Assembly: GCF_021560015.1 (NCBI RefSeq)
Contig: NZ_CP073588.1
Coordinates: 1,860,001 to 1,924,000, forward strand
Source: Shewanella vesiculosa
GTDB lineage: Bacteria; Pseudomonadota; Gammaproteobacteria; Enterobacterales; Shewanellaceae
Direction: 5' to 3'
Length of the DNA stretch: 64,000 nt
Below the pieces are notes generated by a model. The model saw only the letters and a list, made by a program, of their open reading frames with translations. It was not told where the DNA came from and made no database searches. Made by a program: the position numbers and the translations under genes. This document shows, one piece after another, positions 29,831 through 38,510 of this stretch. Positions within the stretch are counted from its first letter, which is position 1. Each line of letters opens with the position of its first letter.

Positions 29831-30270
29831 CTTCCATATTTTTGGAATTACTAAATGTATCTCAAATTATTCCTCTGTGCACTGAGTGATTAACCGAACG
29901 TAGCTCACAATGGGGCAAAAACAAGTTTGAGTTACAAACGTAATTTAACCTCTACAGTAGTCTTATAAAGTAGCAGCCGATATTTCTTAGCCACTACTGC
30001 TAGTGATGTAAAATAGTTATAAAATATCCGTCGGTTTGTGATTTAATTTACTTAGTTCTAAAATACACTCCAGTGGAGGTCGTTTGTAAAAGTGGACATT
30101 GAGACAATTATCAACCGACAAGTTTTTGATCACTTTTAATCATCTAGAGGTAATTTATCATGTAAAATTGTAAATCCAAGCAGATTAATACGGCCTGAAT
30201 TTACAATTAAAATAACATTGACAGGGAATCAACCTTTATCAAAAATAAATTTTTTAATAAGTTATAACCG
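29831..30270. other. Intergenic region with an inverted repeat
   Basis: 440 bp, AT-rich, no convincing gene. Contains AATTGTAAAT (30166-30175) and ATTTACAATT (30199-30208), a 10-bp perfect inverted repeat about 60 bp past the porin stop on the minus strand. It could end the porin transcript. The phrase CACAATGGGGCAAAAACAAG (29907-29926) resembles phrases next to the dispersed repeats. Confidence 0.4.
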
Positions 30271-31491
30271 CTAAAAGCTATAAGAGAATTTTGTCCTTAA
30301 ATCAGTAGCATCTTTTTGATTATTTTCATAATCCAATATTGAAAAATCAACTGATATACCGCAATTAGCTAGTTTACCATCAAATTGATATGCAAGATTA
30401 ACCGTCCATTCATTTAAATCTTTTCCAACTATGGGATTGTCAAAAGATGTATAAAATAATTTACCTTTAATATTAGAGATAGTAGAACCTAACCCCAGTT
30501 GATACGAATTTGTGCCCGCTTCAAATGCAGCAACACCCGCAGTTTTAGTAGTTGCAGTAAACTGATAATAAGCTCCTTGACCTATGCCTCTAAAAACTCT
30601 ATTTTCTCCTTCATTCCCTCCAGCTAATGTATAACCAGCGAAAAAATCTACTCCCCCTTGGCTGAAACCTACTTTAAAGCCCAAAAGATCATTATCAACT
30701 AGTTCATTTTTATCCCACTTAGTTTTGTAGTACTGCACCGCAATATAACTGTTAAAGTTAGTTGGCAATGTATATTCTACATCCGCATAAAGTGCTTGGA
30801 CTTCATTTATTACATTTGCGTACTGTGAGTTAATTTTAACTTTTTTAGCTATCCGTTTATTAACTTGTGCGAAAAAGACGCCATCATTGCCTATTTTATA
30901 AAAGTCGCCAGGGGAACCAGAACCATTATAATCAAAATCAACAAATTCATTATCAACATAAAATGATTTATCTGTTCGAGTCTGATATTTAGTCACATAA
31001 CCAATCGAAATATCAGTATCCTCAAAATGACTTGAAGATACCTGATACATTTCAAAAGACTCTTTTATCAATCTTGAACCTGAGTTAGCGATCAAGGGTG
31101 ATGAAAAGTGTTGTCTACCTCCAGAAAACACCGTACCACCAAACTGATATTTCAAAAAAGCTTCTGATAATACAAGTCCTTGTGCGTTTATACTGCCAGC
31201 AGTTCTATCATCATCATCATTGATGTTACTAACGTATGATCCCTGTACTTCTCCTCCAAATTTAAACCCATTAAACTCTGATGTATTAAAAGTAACATTA
31301 CCACCATTCACCCAAATCGAGCTATTCTCTGCATTTGAATCGTCAAAATCTTGTTCGAAATAGTACGATTTCGCTGTACCTCCAACATTACCATTGTGTA
31401 TCCATTCAGAAAAACTTTCAATATCACCATTAGAGAATGCATTATTACTCATTGCTAATATCACCAAAAAATATTTATTATATTTAAACAT
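30271..31491 (-). CDS. OprD-like outer-membrane porin
   Basis: 406 residues with a signal peptide (cut near AFS-NGDIESF) and beta-barrel composition: alternating strands, many Gly/Tyr/Phe, and a C-terminal aromatic (KFSYSF). It shows OprD-family features such as SEAFLKYQFGGTVFSGGRQHF and FFAGYTLAGGNEGENRVFRG. OprD porins admit small acidic or basic nutrients. The specific substrate cannot be read. Its codon use is much more AT-rich than the copper genes to its left, as is the divergent cueP gene, suggesting a separate origin. Confidence 0.75.
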   Translation of the reverse strand: MFKYNKYFLVILAMSNNAFSNGDIESFSEWIHNGNVGGTAKSYYFEQDFDDSNAENSSIWVNGGNVTFNTSEFNGFKFGGEVQGSYVSNINDDDDRTAGSINAQGLVLSEAFLKYQFGGTVFSGGRQHFSSPLIANSGSRLIKESFEMYQVSSSHFEDTDISIGYVTKYQTRTDKSFYVDNEFVDFDYNGSGSPGDFYKIGNDGVFFAQVNKRIAKKVKINSQYANVINEVQALYADVEYTLPTNFNSYIAVQYYKTKWDKNELVDNDLLGFKVGFSQGGVDFFAGYTLAGGNEGENRVFRGIGQGAYYQFTATTKTAGVAAFEAGTNSYQLGLGSTISNIKGKLFYTSFDNPIVGKDLNEWTVNLAYQFDGKLANCGISVDFSILDYENNQKDATDLRTKFSYSF

Positions 31492-31880
31492 ATAAACCTT
31501 ATTAACGTTAAGTTACAAACAAGAAACTATATTGAGTAAAATAAAAACCGAAGATAAACAAATAAATTACAAACCCAATCAATAATACAAATAAAAACAT
31601 TTTTAACAGTGAGCTACTTCACAACAAAAAATATTAAACTCGCAAAAATAACAAATTAAATTAAGACATAGGTTTAAAACCAAAGTTAAAAACTTAGGTG
31701 AATGAAATATTAAAAAAAGCACTTAAAGGAAAGATTTAAAATAACAAAAAATATTAAATTAATATCAATAATGTTAATTCGATCAATATAAAATAAACTA
31801 CAAACATTACAATAAAAATAGATAAACACATTTAAACAAAATATATTATCTCACAAAAACAACAGAGGAAGATTCATATC
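31492..31880. promoter_or_regulatory. AT-rich divergent intergenic region, porin/cueP
   Basis: 389 bp, extremely AT-rich, no gene. It separates the divergent porin and cueP and should hold both promoters. An AGAGGAAG ribosome site precedes cueP. I found no convincing CueR or CpxR box. Confidence 0.4.
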
Positions 31881-32432
31881 ATGATTAAAAAAAATATTCT
31901 ATTAGGACTTATAATTGCATTTTCAAGTCAATCATATGCCACAACAATAAATTCAGAAACGTTTAAAAACTTAGACTATAAGAGTGCTGTTACAACAGCA
32001 CATACACTATACAAAAATAATGAAGGGATAATGATAAAAGTTTTACCCAATAGAATAGTTGCAACTTTCTCAGATGGTAAAAGTAGTTCTGTAGCAATAC
32101 CAAAAGATCAATTCTTTCTTTCAATAGCTCCGTACATTAATAGCTCTCATCCATGTACTAATCATGTTTTAACAGGTTGTACCGGTGAGATAAAAAATCA
32201 AGTAATGAAAGTTGTCATGATTGATACTGATACAGGTGAAACATTAATAGACAAAAAAGTGACGACACAACGTGATGGATTTATAGACTTTTGGGTTCCA
32301 AAAGATAAAAACTTAGCATTCAATATTTATCATAAAGCAAAAGACGGAAGCGAAAGAGTGGCGAGAGAGGTACTGTCTACTTTCAATAACGATAGAACTT
32401 GCATTACTACTATGCAACTTATTGAAAGTTAA
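31881..32432 (+). CDS. cueP: CueP-family periplasmic copper-binding protein
   Basis: 183 residues with a signal peptide (cut at SYA-TTINS). The family core is unmistakable: DQFFLSIAPYINSSHPCTNH, LTGCTGE, DGFIDFWVPKDKN and the C-terminal TCITTMQL. These keep the conserved cysteines that bind Cu and also assist disulphide or periplasmic Cu delivery in Salmonella CueP. The role is periplasmic copper storage or transfer. It stands alone on the plus strand, followed by its own terminator. Confidence 0.88.
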   Translation: MIKKNILLGLIIAFSSQSYATTINSETFKNLDYKSAVTTAHTLYKNNEGIMIKVLPNRIVATFSDGKSSSVAIPKDQFFLSIAPYINSSHPCTNHVLTGCTGEIKNQVMKVVMIDTDTGETLIDKKVTTQRDGFIDFWVPKDKNLAFNIYHKAKDGSERVAREVLSTFNNDRTCITTMQLIES

Positions 32433-32454
32433 TATTTGAATGCAAAATCAAAAT

Positions 32455-32484
32455 AAGACTGGAGTTATTCCGGTCTTTTTTTTT
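32455..32484 (+). terminator. Terminator of cueP
   Basis: Hairpin AAGACTGGA / TTCCGGTCTT with a run of nine T, 23 bp after the cueP stop. Confidence 0.9.
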
Positions 32485-32615
32485 ATATAAAAAATGGAAA
32501 TCCTTTTCCATAAAATATCATGCATTAACATGATCCGAGTCTTTGTGGTTTTCTTGGGAGCACCTACAAAGAAGCTCAAGATAATCCCTTATCTGGTTGA
32601 TGAAACTTTTATTAG
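32485..32615. other. Convergent spacer
   Basis: 131 bp between cueP and the copper operon end. A weak stem CATAAAATATCATG... is present but no clear minus-strand terminator. No gene. Confidence 0.3.
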
Positions 32616-33107
32616 TTACGACCAGTGCACGTGGGTTATTTTCCAATGACCATCCGCTTGTTTAATTAACACAAGCGTTTCCATGGTCATTGAGTCAATA
32701 CTTTTACCTTTATATTCACCTTGGGCGTGACTTATTGACGTTGAAATAGCAATGTCACCTGTAATCGTTATTTGGTGTTCTTTTGGCGTTATGGTTAACC
32801 CTTTTAAGTAGGCCATATCCGCAAGCATGTGATGATTGGCATAATCCGTAAGTGAACGTTCTACTTTTCCACCTTCATAAATTTGCACATTGGCTGCTAA
32901 TGACTGCCTAACAATAGCCTCATTGCCCGTTTGTAATGCAGCATGAAATTGTTTGACGACATTACCCGCGGCGGAATCAACACCGATAAACGCTTTTTGT
33001 TCTATAGGGTGAGTTTCATCACCATGGGCGAAGCTCAATGAGCTTTGTCCTGCGGACATCAGTAATATCCCGGTGGTTATGAGTATTGTTAAAGGTCTAT
33101 TTTTCAT
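32616..33107 (-). CDS. Exported NTF2-like (SnoaL/DUF4440-type) protein
   Basis: 163 residues. A signal peptide ends near SFAHGDETH, and the mature start is His-rich. Residues about 45-160 form an NTF2-like cone fold: VVKQFHAALQTGNEAIVRQS, YEGGKVERSLTDYANHHMLA, and a C-terminal strand HWKITHVHWS. It is the last gene of the copper operon DUF411-copA-copB-copC-copD. Such proteins recur at the end of cop clusters. The His-rich ends suggest copper binding, but no activity is known to me. Confidence 0.7.
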   Translation of the reverse strand: MKNRPLTILITTGILLMSAGQSSLSFAHGDETHPIEQKAFIGVDSAAGNVVKQFHAALQTGNEAIVRQSLAANVQIYEGGKVERSLTDYANHHMLADMAYLKGLTITPKEHQITITGDIAISTSISHAQGEYKGKSIDSMTMETLVLIKQADGHWKITHVHWS

Positions 33108-33134
33108 TTTTATCTCTCTGTTAATCTATAGTGA

Positions 33135-34031
33135 TTATCCAAGGCTCATAGGACCTAGCACGCTCGAAAGTACCGCTGTTGTCGCTAATATCAGTACTGC
33201 TATTAATGCCTCTAATCCAATCGATTTTTGTAGTTTTTGTTTGGCGAGTGATGGGTTCGCAATCGTTAATTTCGGTACTAAAACCAATTTATGCCATGCT
33301 GCTATAAGCAAAATGATAGCCACCAAACAGAGCTTGATGGTGACCGCAATACCATAATCGGAACTGATTAATTCAGTGGGACTATCAAACAACATCCACA
33401 CCATTCCCATGCCTGAAAGCAACACTAGAATGACAATCACTATGCCTAAACGACCAAATGTATCCATGACATTTTTTATGACGATGTTGTCATCGGTGCT
33501 GCATAATTTCCATAATGGATAAAAAGCGCCTATCCAACTGCCAATGATCAATACGTGTATCAATATTAAGCCTTGAGCAAGCAATCCCAGTTCAGTGCTA
33601 TGGCCAATAAAAGTAAACGTGACAGCAATTAACAGACAGCTGAGAATCGCTAATACCGCAGAAAACGTTTTGATATAACGGTTCTTATGTAACAGTAAAC
33701 CACTAGCCACTAGCATTAACCCAAAACCGATTAAGCGCCAAAGCACCGTTTGCCCTACCTGGGTTGGCCAAAGAAAAGCATGCATCTGCGCATCAAATAT
33801 TCCCATCAAGCCACTTTCAGCAAAAGCCCCTACTTGAGCAAAATAATTGATACTGACGGCAATCAACCCCAAAACGGCACCTACGCCGGTATATTTTGCA
33901 ACGCTAATACCAAGGTTCGGTTGACCCTTAATGAGATATTGCATCAATGTGCCGCCAATAACGGCGGCAACACTCAGATAGATAACCCATTTAGATATCA
34001 ACACCGATATTTCAAATACGGTTAATATCAT
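33135..34031 (-). CDS. copD: Copper resistance protein CopD
   Basis: 298 residues with about eight membrane helices. The CopD family motifs are FGLMLVASGLL, FIGHSTELGLLAQGLILIHV and GSWIGAFYPLWKL, with conserved histidines in the second and third. It is an inner-membrane partner of CopC, thought to move copper into the cytoplasm. It lies 14 bp after copC. Confidence 0.85.
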   Translation of the reverse strand: MILTVFEISVLISKWVIYLSVAAVIGGTLMQYLIKGQPNLGISVAKYTGVGAVLGLIAVSINYFAQVGAFAESGLMGIFDAQMHAFLWPTQVGQTVLWRLIGFGLMLVASGLLLHKNRYIKTFSAVLAILSCLLIAVTFTFIGHSTELGLLAQGLILIHVLIIGSWIGAFYPLWKLCSTDDNIVIKNVMDTFGRLGIVIVILVLLSGMGMVWMLFDSPTELISSDYGIAVTIKLCLVAIILLIAAWHKLVLVPKLTIANPSLAKQKLQKSIGLEALIAVLILATTAVLSSVLGPMSLG

Positions 34032-34045
34032 GTTTACTCATCCAC

Positions 34046-34468
34046 TTATTGATGTGCAGTGTGCTCGCTAGTCTCATGCTCCATTGTCATAGGCGGTGCA
34101 CTGCGAGTGTTCATGCCAGAGTCGTGAAGCATAAAGCTCATGTTGCCTTTCATCTTATGACCGTCGTCACCCATGATCATCCAGTTAACTGTGTAATTAG
34201 CTGCGCTTAATGCTGGTAGAGCGAATGAAAATGCTGCTTGGCTGGTCGCACTTGAAGGTAATGTTAGCGGTACGCTTTGCTGCTTCTCATCTTGCATTGT
34301 TAATTTGACCAAACGTACCGGAGCCGTAAAGGTCAGTTCAAGCGTTGTTGGGGCTTGACTTAGCATGGCACCGTTAGCGGGCATAGAACTGCCCAGTCCG
34401 ACATGAGCAAATGCTGAAGCACTCAGGAATAGACTTGTTACGACTAAAACGTTGTTAAATAATTTCAT
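34046..34468 (-). CDS. copC: Copper resistance protein CopC
   Basis: 140 residues from ATG 34468 (AAAGGA site; the open frame upstream to 34543 lacks a signal peptide). The signal peptide ends at SAFA so that the mature protein begins HVGLGSSMPANG. The N-terminal His and the later DDGHKMKG histidine are the Cu(II) ligands of CopC. The C-terminus has an extra His/Met tail (MTMEHETSEHTAHQ). It is a periplasmic copper carrier that hands metal to CopD. Confidence 0.9.
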   Translation of the reverse strand: MKLFNNVLVVTSLFLSASAFAHVGLGSSMPANGAMLSQAPTTLELTFTAPVRLVKLTMQDEKQQSVPLTLPSSATSQAAFSFALPALSAANYTVNWMIMGDDGHKMKGNMSFMLHDSGMNTRSAPPMTMEHETSEHTAHQ

Positions 34469-34582
34469 GATATTTCCTTTTATATTGTTTTTAACGATCG
34501 AAAAACGGTTTACATAAATGATTAATATTGGCTTAGCTAACATCTTGGCGCCAAGCTTATAACTCAGTGTACGAACGAGGTC

Positions 34583-35296
34583 TTAGAACCAAGCTCTAAA
34601 ACCAATAACAAACTGGGTTTCTTGTGTATCTTCCCCTTCACTTCGGGCGTAATCGGCGGTATTACCGAGTTTCTGACGCCAATCCACACCGATATAGGGT
34701 GCGAACTCTCGAACAATCTCGTATCTCAATCGCAGCCCTGCACTGACGTCAGATAAGCCTGAGCCTATTCCAAGTTCAGCATCGTCCTTACCAAATAAAT
34801 TTACTTCTACTTCAGGTGTGAGTATCAATTTTTGAGTGATTAACAGTTCATATTCCGCACTCAAACGCATGGCCGTACGGCCTTGTTCACCGATGAATAA
34901 GGCAGCGTCAATATCAAAGAAATATGGCGCTAACCCTTGAACCCCAATCACAGCCCAATTACGGTTCGGCGTCGGTTTGATATCGGTTTTAATACCGAAT
35001 TGTACATCCCAGTATGGTGCGATGGGCTTACTGTAAAGAGCCTGAATTTCAAGGTCTTGCTTATCACTATTTGAATATTCACCTTCGGTTTTAAGCCACA
35101 GCTTATTCAAATCGTAACCTAACCATGCTTGTGCACTAAACTGGGTAGGATCTTGCGGATCCACGCCTTTTTCAAATTGATCCAGCATGACTTTTGTTAA
35201 TAGAGGATCATCATTACCGCCGGCAAACACAGCTGAGCTAGCCAATGAGGCGCTCAGACTCAACAGTCCCAATGCCACTAAATTCGTTTTATTCAT
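34583..35296 (-). CDS. copB: Copper resistance protein CopB
   Basis: 237 residues from ATG 35296 (GGGGAA site). An in-frame ATG at 35374 lies inside copA and is not used in my reading. It has a signal peptide, then an outer-membrane beta-barrel with family motifs DLNKLWLKTEGEYSNSD, IGVQGLAPYFFDIDAALFIG and EFAPYIGVDWRQKLGNTADY. It lacks the long Met/His-rich N-terminal region of classical PcoB/CopB. The role is probably outer-membrane copper sequestration or export. It lies 11 bp after copA. Confidence 0.9.
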   Translation of the reverse strand: MNKTNLVALGLLSLSASLASSAVFAGGNDDPLLTKVMLDQFEKGVDPQDPTQFSAQAWLGYDLNKLWLKTEGEYSNSDKQDLEIQALYSKPIAPYWDVQFGIKTDIKPTPNRNWAVIGVQGLAPYFFDIDAALFIGEQGRTAMRLSAEYELLITQKLILTPEVEVNLFGKDDAELGIGSGLSDVSAGLRLRYEIVREFAPYIGVDWRQKLGNTADYARSEGEDTQETQFVIGFRAWF

Positions 35297-35307
35297 CTGT
35301 ATTCCCC

Positions 35308-37326
35308 TTATTTCACCACGACTTTTCTGAACATGCCTGGCATGTGGAATAACAAGTGGCAATGATATGCCCATTGCCCTTTTGCATCGGCGGTGACTAA
35401 GTAACTGATCTTAGAACCCGGCTGAACTAATACCGTGTGCTTACGGGGAATAAAATCAGGGTCGCCTGTCTCTAACTCACTCCACATACCATGCAAATGC
35501 ATAGGGTGAGTCATCATCGTGTCGTTCACTAAGGTGATCCGCAGTCTTTCTCCGTATTCAAACTCTAATGGCGCGGCGTCCATAAATTTCACCCCATTCA
35601 CAGACCACATATATCGGTTCATATTGCCGGTTAAATGCAGTTGAATTTCGCGGCTAGGTTGGCGCGTGTCGTAGGTAGGATGTAAGCCTTTAATATCGCC
35701 ATAAGTTAATACTTTGCGATTAAATTGTTGTTGATGGTCACGCAATCCAATCCCGGGATCGTGTAAACCACTTTTTGGCGCATCTGCACGCATATCCACT
35801 TGTGGGCCGAACTCGGTGTCAATGTGTTTAATTTCATTGTTACTGCCAAAGCCTGCAAGCCCTAGTCCTGAGACTGTCGCTTTCGCAGCGTCCATGGCCA
35901 TTTTGCTGTGATCCATGCCTGACATATCACCGCCACCCATAGCCATCTTGCTGTGATCCATGCCTGACATATCACCGCTGCCCATAGCCATCTTGCTATG
36001 ATCCATGCCTGACATATCACCGCCGTCCATAGCCATCTTGCTGTGATCCATGCCTGACATATCACCGCCACCCATAGCCATCTTGCTGTGATCCATGCCT
36101 GACATATCACCAGCACCCATGTCCATTTTGCTATGATCCATACCGCTCATATCCATATCACTCATATCCATGCCCATATCACTGTGGCCAAGGACTGGCC
36201 TTGGATCCATTGGGGGAATAGGAGCATGTAAACTGGCATCTGAGGTAAGGTTACCTACCGTAAAGCCGGTGCGGTCAATACTTTGAGCGAAAATACAATA
36301 GGCATTATCAACCTCTGGCTCAATAACCACATCATAGGTTTCAGCAACACCGATTCGAAATTCATCCACAGATACCGGTTGAATGTTCTGACCATCACTG
36401 GCGACAACACTCATTTTGAGACCCGGTATACGCACATCAAATATGGTCATAGCAGAACTATTTATAAAGCGTAAGCGCACCTTCTCACCTTGTTCAAACA
36501 ACCCTTGCCAGCCCTGTTGCGGAGGATTGCCATTCATTAAATAGGTGTAAGTTGAACCCGTAACATCAGATATGTCTCTGTCACTCATGCGCGCGTTATT
36601 CCACATCGAACGAGCGTTCCACGTATTGGCTAAGCCATTTTTATTCACGTCAGAGAAAAAATCCATTACCGTACGCTCACGGTAATTATAGTAATCGGCT
36701 TGTTTCTTTAATTTGGCATAAATGTTTTCAGGGGCTTCGTCAGACCAATCAGACAGCATGATCACATAGTCACGGTCATATATAACCGGATCGGGGGTCG
36801 CTGGATCAATCACAATAGCGCCGAATAAACCGGTTTGTTCTTGATAGCCTGAATGACTGTGATACCAATATGTGCCACTTTGCTGGACGGTAAATTGATA
36901 CTCAAATGTTTCACCGGGTTTAATGCCATCAAAGCTAAAGCCAGGCACACCGTCCATTTCGGTGGGTAAAATAATACCGTGCCAGTGAATAGAGCTATCA
37001 TGGTCGAGATTATTTTTTACTCTTAAGGTGACTGTTTCACCTTCTTTCCAACGTAATAACGGCGCGGGCAGTAATTGGTTTACCACAGTAGCTCGAGCAG
37101 ATTTCCCGGTAAAATTAACCATTTTATAGTCAATTGATAAGTCAAACACTTTGCCAGAGAGCTGGCTCAACGATTGGCTTAACGCATTGGCAAAGGCATT
37201 TTTAGGGAAAGGGATCGACATCAATGCCAACATGGCGGATGCACCAAACACAAACCGGCGTCGGCTGTTGTTGAGTTCACTGTTTGTCGTTTGAATCATG
37301 GGTTTTATCATGTATTGAGATTTCAT
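35308..37326 (-). CDS. copA: CopA-type multicopper oxidase with Met-rich repeats
   Basis: 672 residues. A Tat signal (NNSRRRFVFGASAML) is followed by three cupredoxin domains. Copper-site motifs are intact: IHWHGIILP, YWYHSHSGYQEQ, THPMHLHGMW and AYHCHLLFHMPGM. Between domains 2 and 3 (about residues 388-480) is a Met/His-rich region of 15-residue repeats (GDMSGMDHSKMAMGG). It oxidises periplasmic Cu(I). Its ATG overlaps the TGA of the restored DUF411 frame (ATGA at 37323-37326), so translation is coupled. The symbol follows the Pseudomonas/Pco naming and differs from the P-type ATPase at 46234. Confidence 0.92.
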   Translation of the reverse strand: MKSQYMIKPMIQTTNSELNNSRRRFVFGASAMLALMSIPFPKNAFANALSQSLSQLSGKVFDLSIDYKMVNFTGKSARATVVNQLLPAPLLRWKEGETVTLRVKNNLDHDSSIHWHGIILPTEMDGVPGFSFDGIKPGETFEYQFTVQQSGTYWYHSHSGYQEQTGLFGAIVIDPATPDPVIYDRDYVIMLSDWSDEAPENIYAKLKKQADYYNYRERTVMDFFSDVNKNGLANTWNARSMWNNARMSDRDISDVTGSTYTYLMNGNPPQQGWQGLFEQGEKVRLRFINSSAMTIFDVRIPGLKMSVVASDGQNIQPVSVDEFRIGVAETYDVVIEPEVDNAYCIFAQSIDRTGFTVGNLTSDASLHAPIPPMDPRPVLGHSDMGMDMSDMDMSGMDHSKMDMGAGDMSGMDHSKMAMGGGDMSGMDHSKMAMDGGDMSGMDHSKMAMGSGDMSGMDHSKMAMGGGDMSGMDHSKMAMDAAKATVSGLGLAGFGSNNEIKHIDTEFGPQVDMRADAPKSGLHDPGIGLRDHQQQFNRKVLTYGDIKGLHPTYDTRQPSREIQLHLTGNMNRYMWSVNGVKFMDAAPLEFEYGERLRITLVNDTMMTHPMHLHGMWSELETGDPDFIPRKHTVLVQPGSKISYLVTADAKGQWAYHCHLLFHMPGMFRKVVVK
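35880..36165 (-). repeat. 45-bp in-frame tandem repeats (Met/His-rich)
   Basis: About five near-identical 45-bp units encoding GDMSGMDHSKMAMGG, preceded by a diverged half-unit (SDMDMSGMDHSKMDM). Differences are confined mostly to the GG/DG/GS positions. The copies are alike at DNA level, so copy number can change by slippage without breaking the frame. The Met and His side chains bind copper. Confidence 0.85.
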
Positions 37327-37840
37327 TGCACAGACTCCTCAAGCGAGTTCACTTGGGCGTATACCTGGCTACTGCCATCATTTTTCAACAGTAAGACTTG
37401 GTATGCCATAAATTTATCTTGGTACTCCATACCAGGGCTGCCCACAGGCATAGCGGGTACGGTTAGGCCGATAGCATCTTTAGGGGGGGGGAGGCTAAAA
37501 AACGACTAATGAATTTTGCAGGGATATGCCCTTCAAACACATAACCTTGAGATGACACAGCGGTATGGCAAGATTGCATTGAAGCAGGAATACCCTTTGA
37601 CTGTTTAAACTCATAAAGGTTGTTAATATTGTGGGCATCAACATTAAATCCACGCTCACTAATATGCGTAAGCCATTTCTCACAACAGCCACAATTGGCA
37701 TCTTTATAAACAGTGAGTAATGGCGCCGTAGTGCCGGGCTCCGCTGCATGGGCAGGTAACATCCCTCCCATAATTTGCAGAATAAAAATAGTACCTATGA
37801 CACGAAAAAAACGAATAGAATTGCGATATAGAGCAGACAT
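37323..37840 (-). CDS. DUF411 metal-binding protein with a 9-C tract frameshift
   Basis: N-terminal signal peptide (cut near AHA-AEPG), then the DUF411 core: LLTVYKDANCGCCEKWLTHI and CHTAVSSQGYVFEGHIPAKF, a Cys/His copper site. As read, the frame ends at 37463 just past a C9 run (37483-37491). With 7 or 10 C it continues as KDAIGLTVPAMPVGSPGMEY...VQ, the normal family ending, to a TGA at 37323 that overlaps the copA ATG. I give the restored limits. GGAGG precedes the start. The tract makes this either a sequencing error or a slippage-prone switch. Confidence 0.8.
37483..37491. repeat. Homopolymer of nine G (nine C in the gene)
   Basis: Mononucleotide tract inside the DUF411 gene. Long C tracts are rare in this AT-leaning sequence and are classic slippage sites. 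Its length decides whether the DUF411 C-terminus and the coupled copA start are reached in frame. Confidence 0.85.
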
Positions 37841-37980
37841 AATATTGCCTCCAAATCAAATTTCGTCACATTAAACAACGCGGTTTAATGTCAGTTTATT
37901 AACCGGAAAAAGTTAAAAAATTGAAACTACATGATTGGCTAGGACAGTTAGCAAAAAAAAGGCGTAACTGTGTGCCTATG

Positions 37981-38349
37981 TTAGGCAAATATTGGAGGAC
38001 GGTATAAAGATGAAAAATACTGGGGCATTAGTGCTGAGGTAAACATTGTTGCAGAATTAACTAAGCTGACTTCTGATTTAAGCGTTGGCATGGCCATCGT
38101 TAAAGCGATGGATAAACATGAGCCGACAGGACAATGGCACGCTTGGGCGCAGCAATTATCATCCGCACCATCGTTCATATCCATGTTCATTTGCATACTA
38201 GCGTCATGACATGCTTTGCCATTTTCAGCAGGCATATTTGAAGTCGTCATTGAACTCATTGGCATAGTACCAGGCATAATCACAGACGCAAAAGTTTGAC
38301 CGACAAACGTCAGTAAAACAAACATCATGATTAAATGGACTCTACGCAA
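37981..38349 (-). CDS. CopL-like Cys/Met-rich secreted protein 1
   Basis: A TTG start at 38349 is chosen because TTGGAGATATATT stands before it, exactly as before the TTG of the paralogue at 45123. The product (122 residues) has a signal peptide (cut near TFA-SVIMPG), then Met/His/Asp-rich sequence and a cysteine cluster DDNCCAQACHCPVGSC. It ends SSLYRPPIFA. CopL proteins of Xanthomonas share this plan and sit just upstream of copAB, where they are needed for copper induction. Here the gene heads the DUF411-copABCD operon. The CopL assignment is from memory of the family, not a search. Confidence 0.65.
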   Translation of the reverse strand: MRRVHLIMMFVLLTFVGQTFASVIMPGTMPMSSMTTSNMPAENGKACHDASMQMNMDMNDGADDNCCAQACHCPVGSCLSIALTMAMPTLKSEVSLVNSATMFTSALMPQYFSSLYRPPIFA

Positions 38350-38466
38350 AATATATCTCCAATGATTATAGAATAATATTAGTGAAAAATACTGCATTTA
38401 GCAATGAAAATTCATTTGAAAAACATAATTAAATGAAAATAAAAATCAATCTAATATAAAAATAAC

Positions 38467-38490
38467 GATGCAGATACTTTTATCTGCATC
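38467..38490. terminator. Terminator of cusCBA
   Basis: Perfect 10-bp stem GATGCAGATA / TATCTGCATC with a four-base loop and T-rich flanks on both sides, 21 bp after the cusA stop on the minus strand. Confidence 0.88.
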
Positions 38491-38510
38491 ATTTTTTAAT
38501 CAACTCAACA

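Noticed and set aside
35862..36116. 84-residue repetitive minus-strand frame
   Set aside because: Out-of-frame shadow of the Met-rich repeats in the multicopper oxidase.
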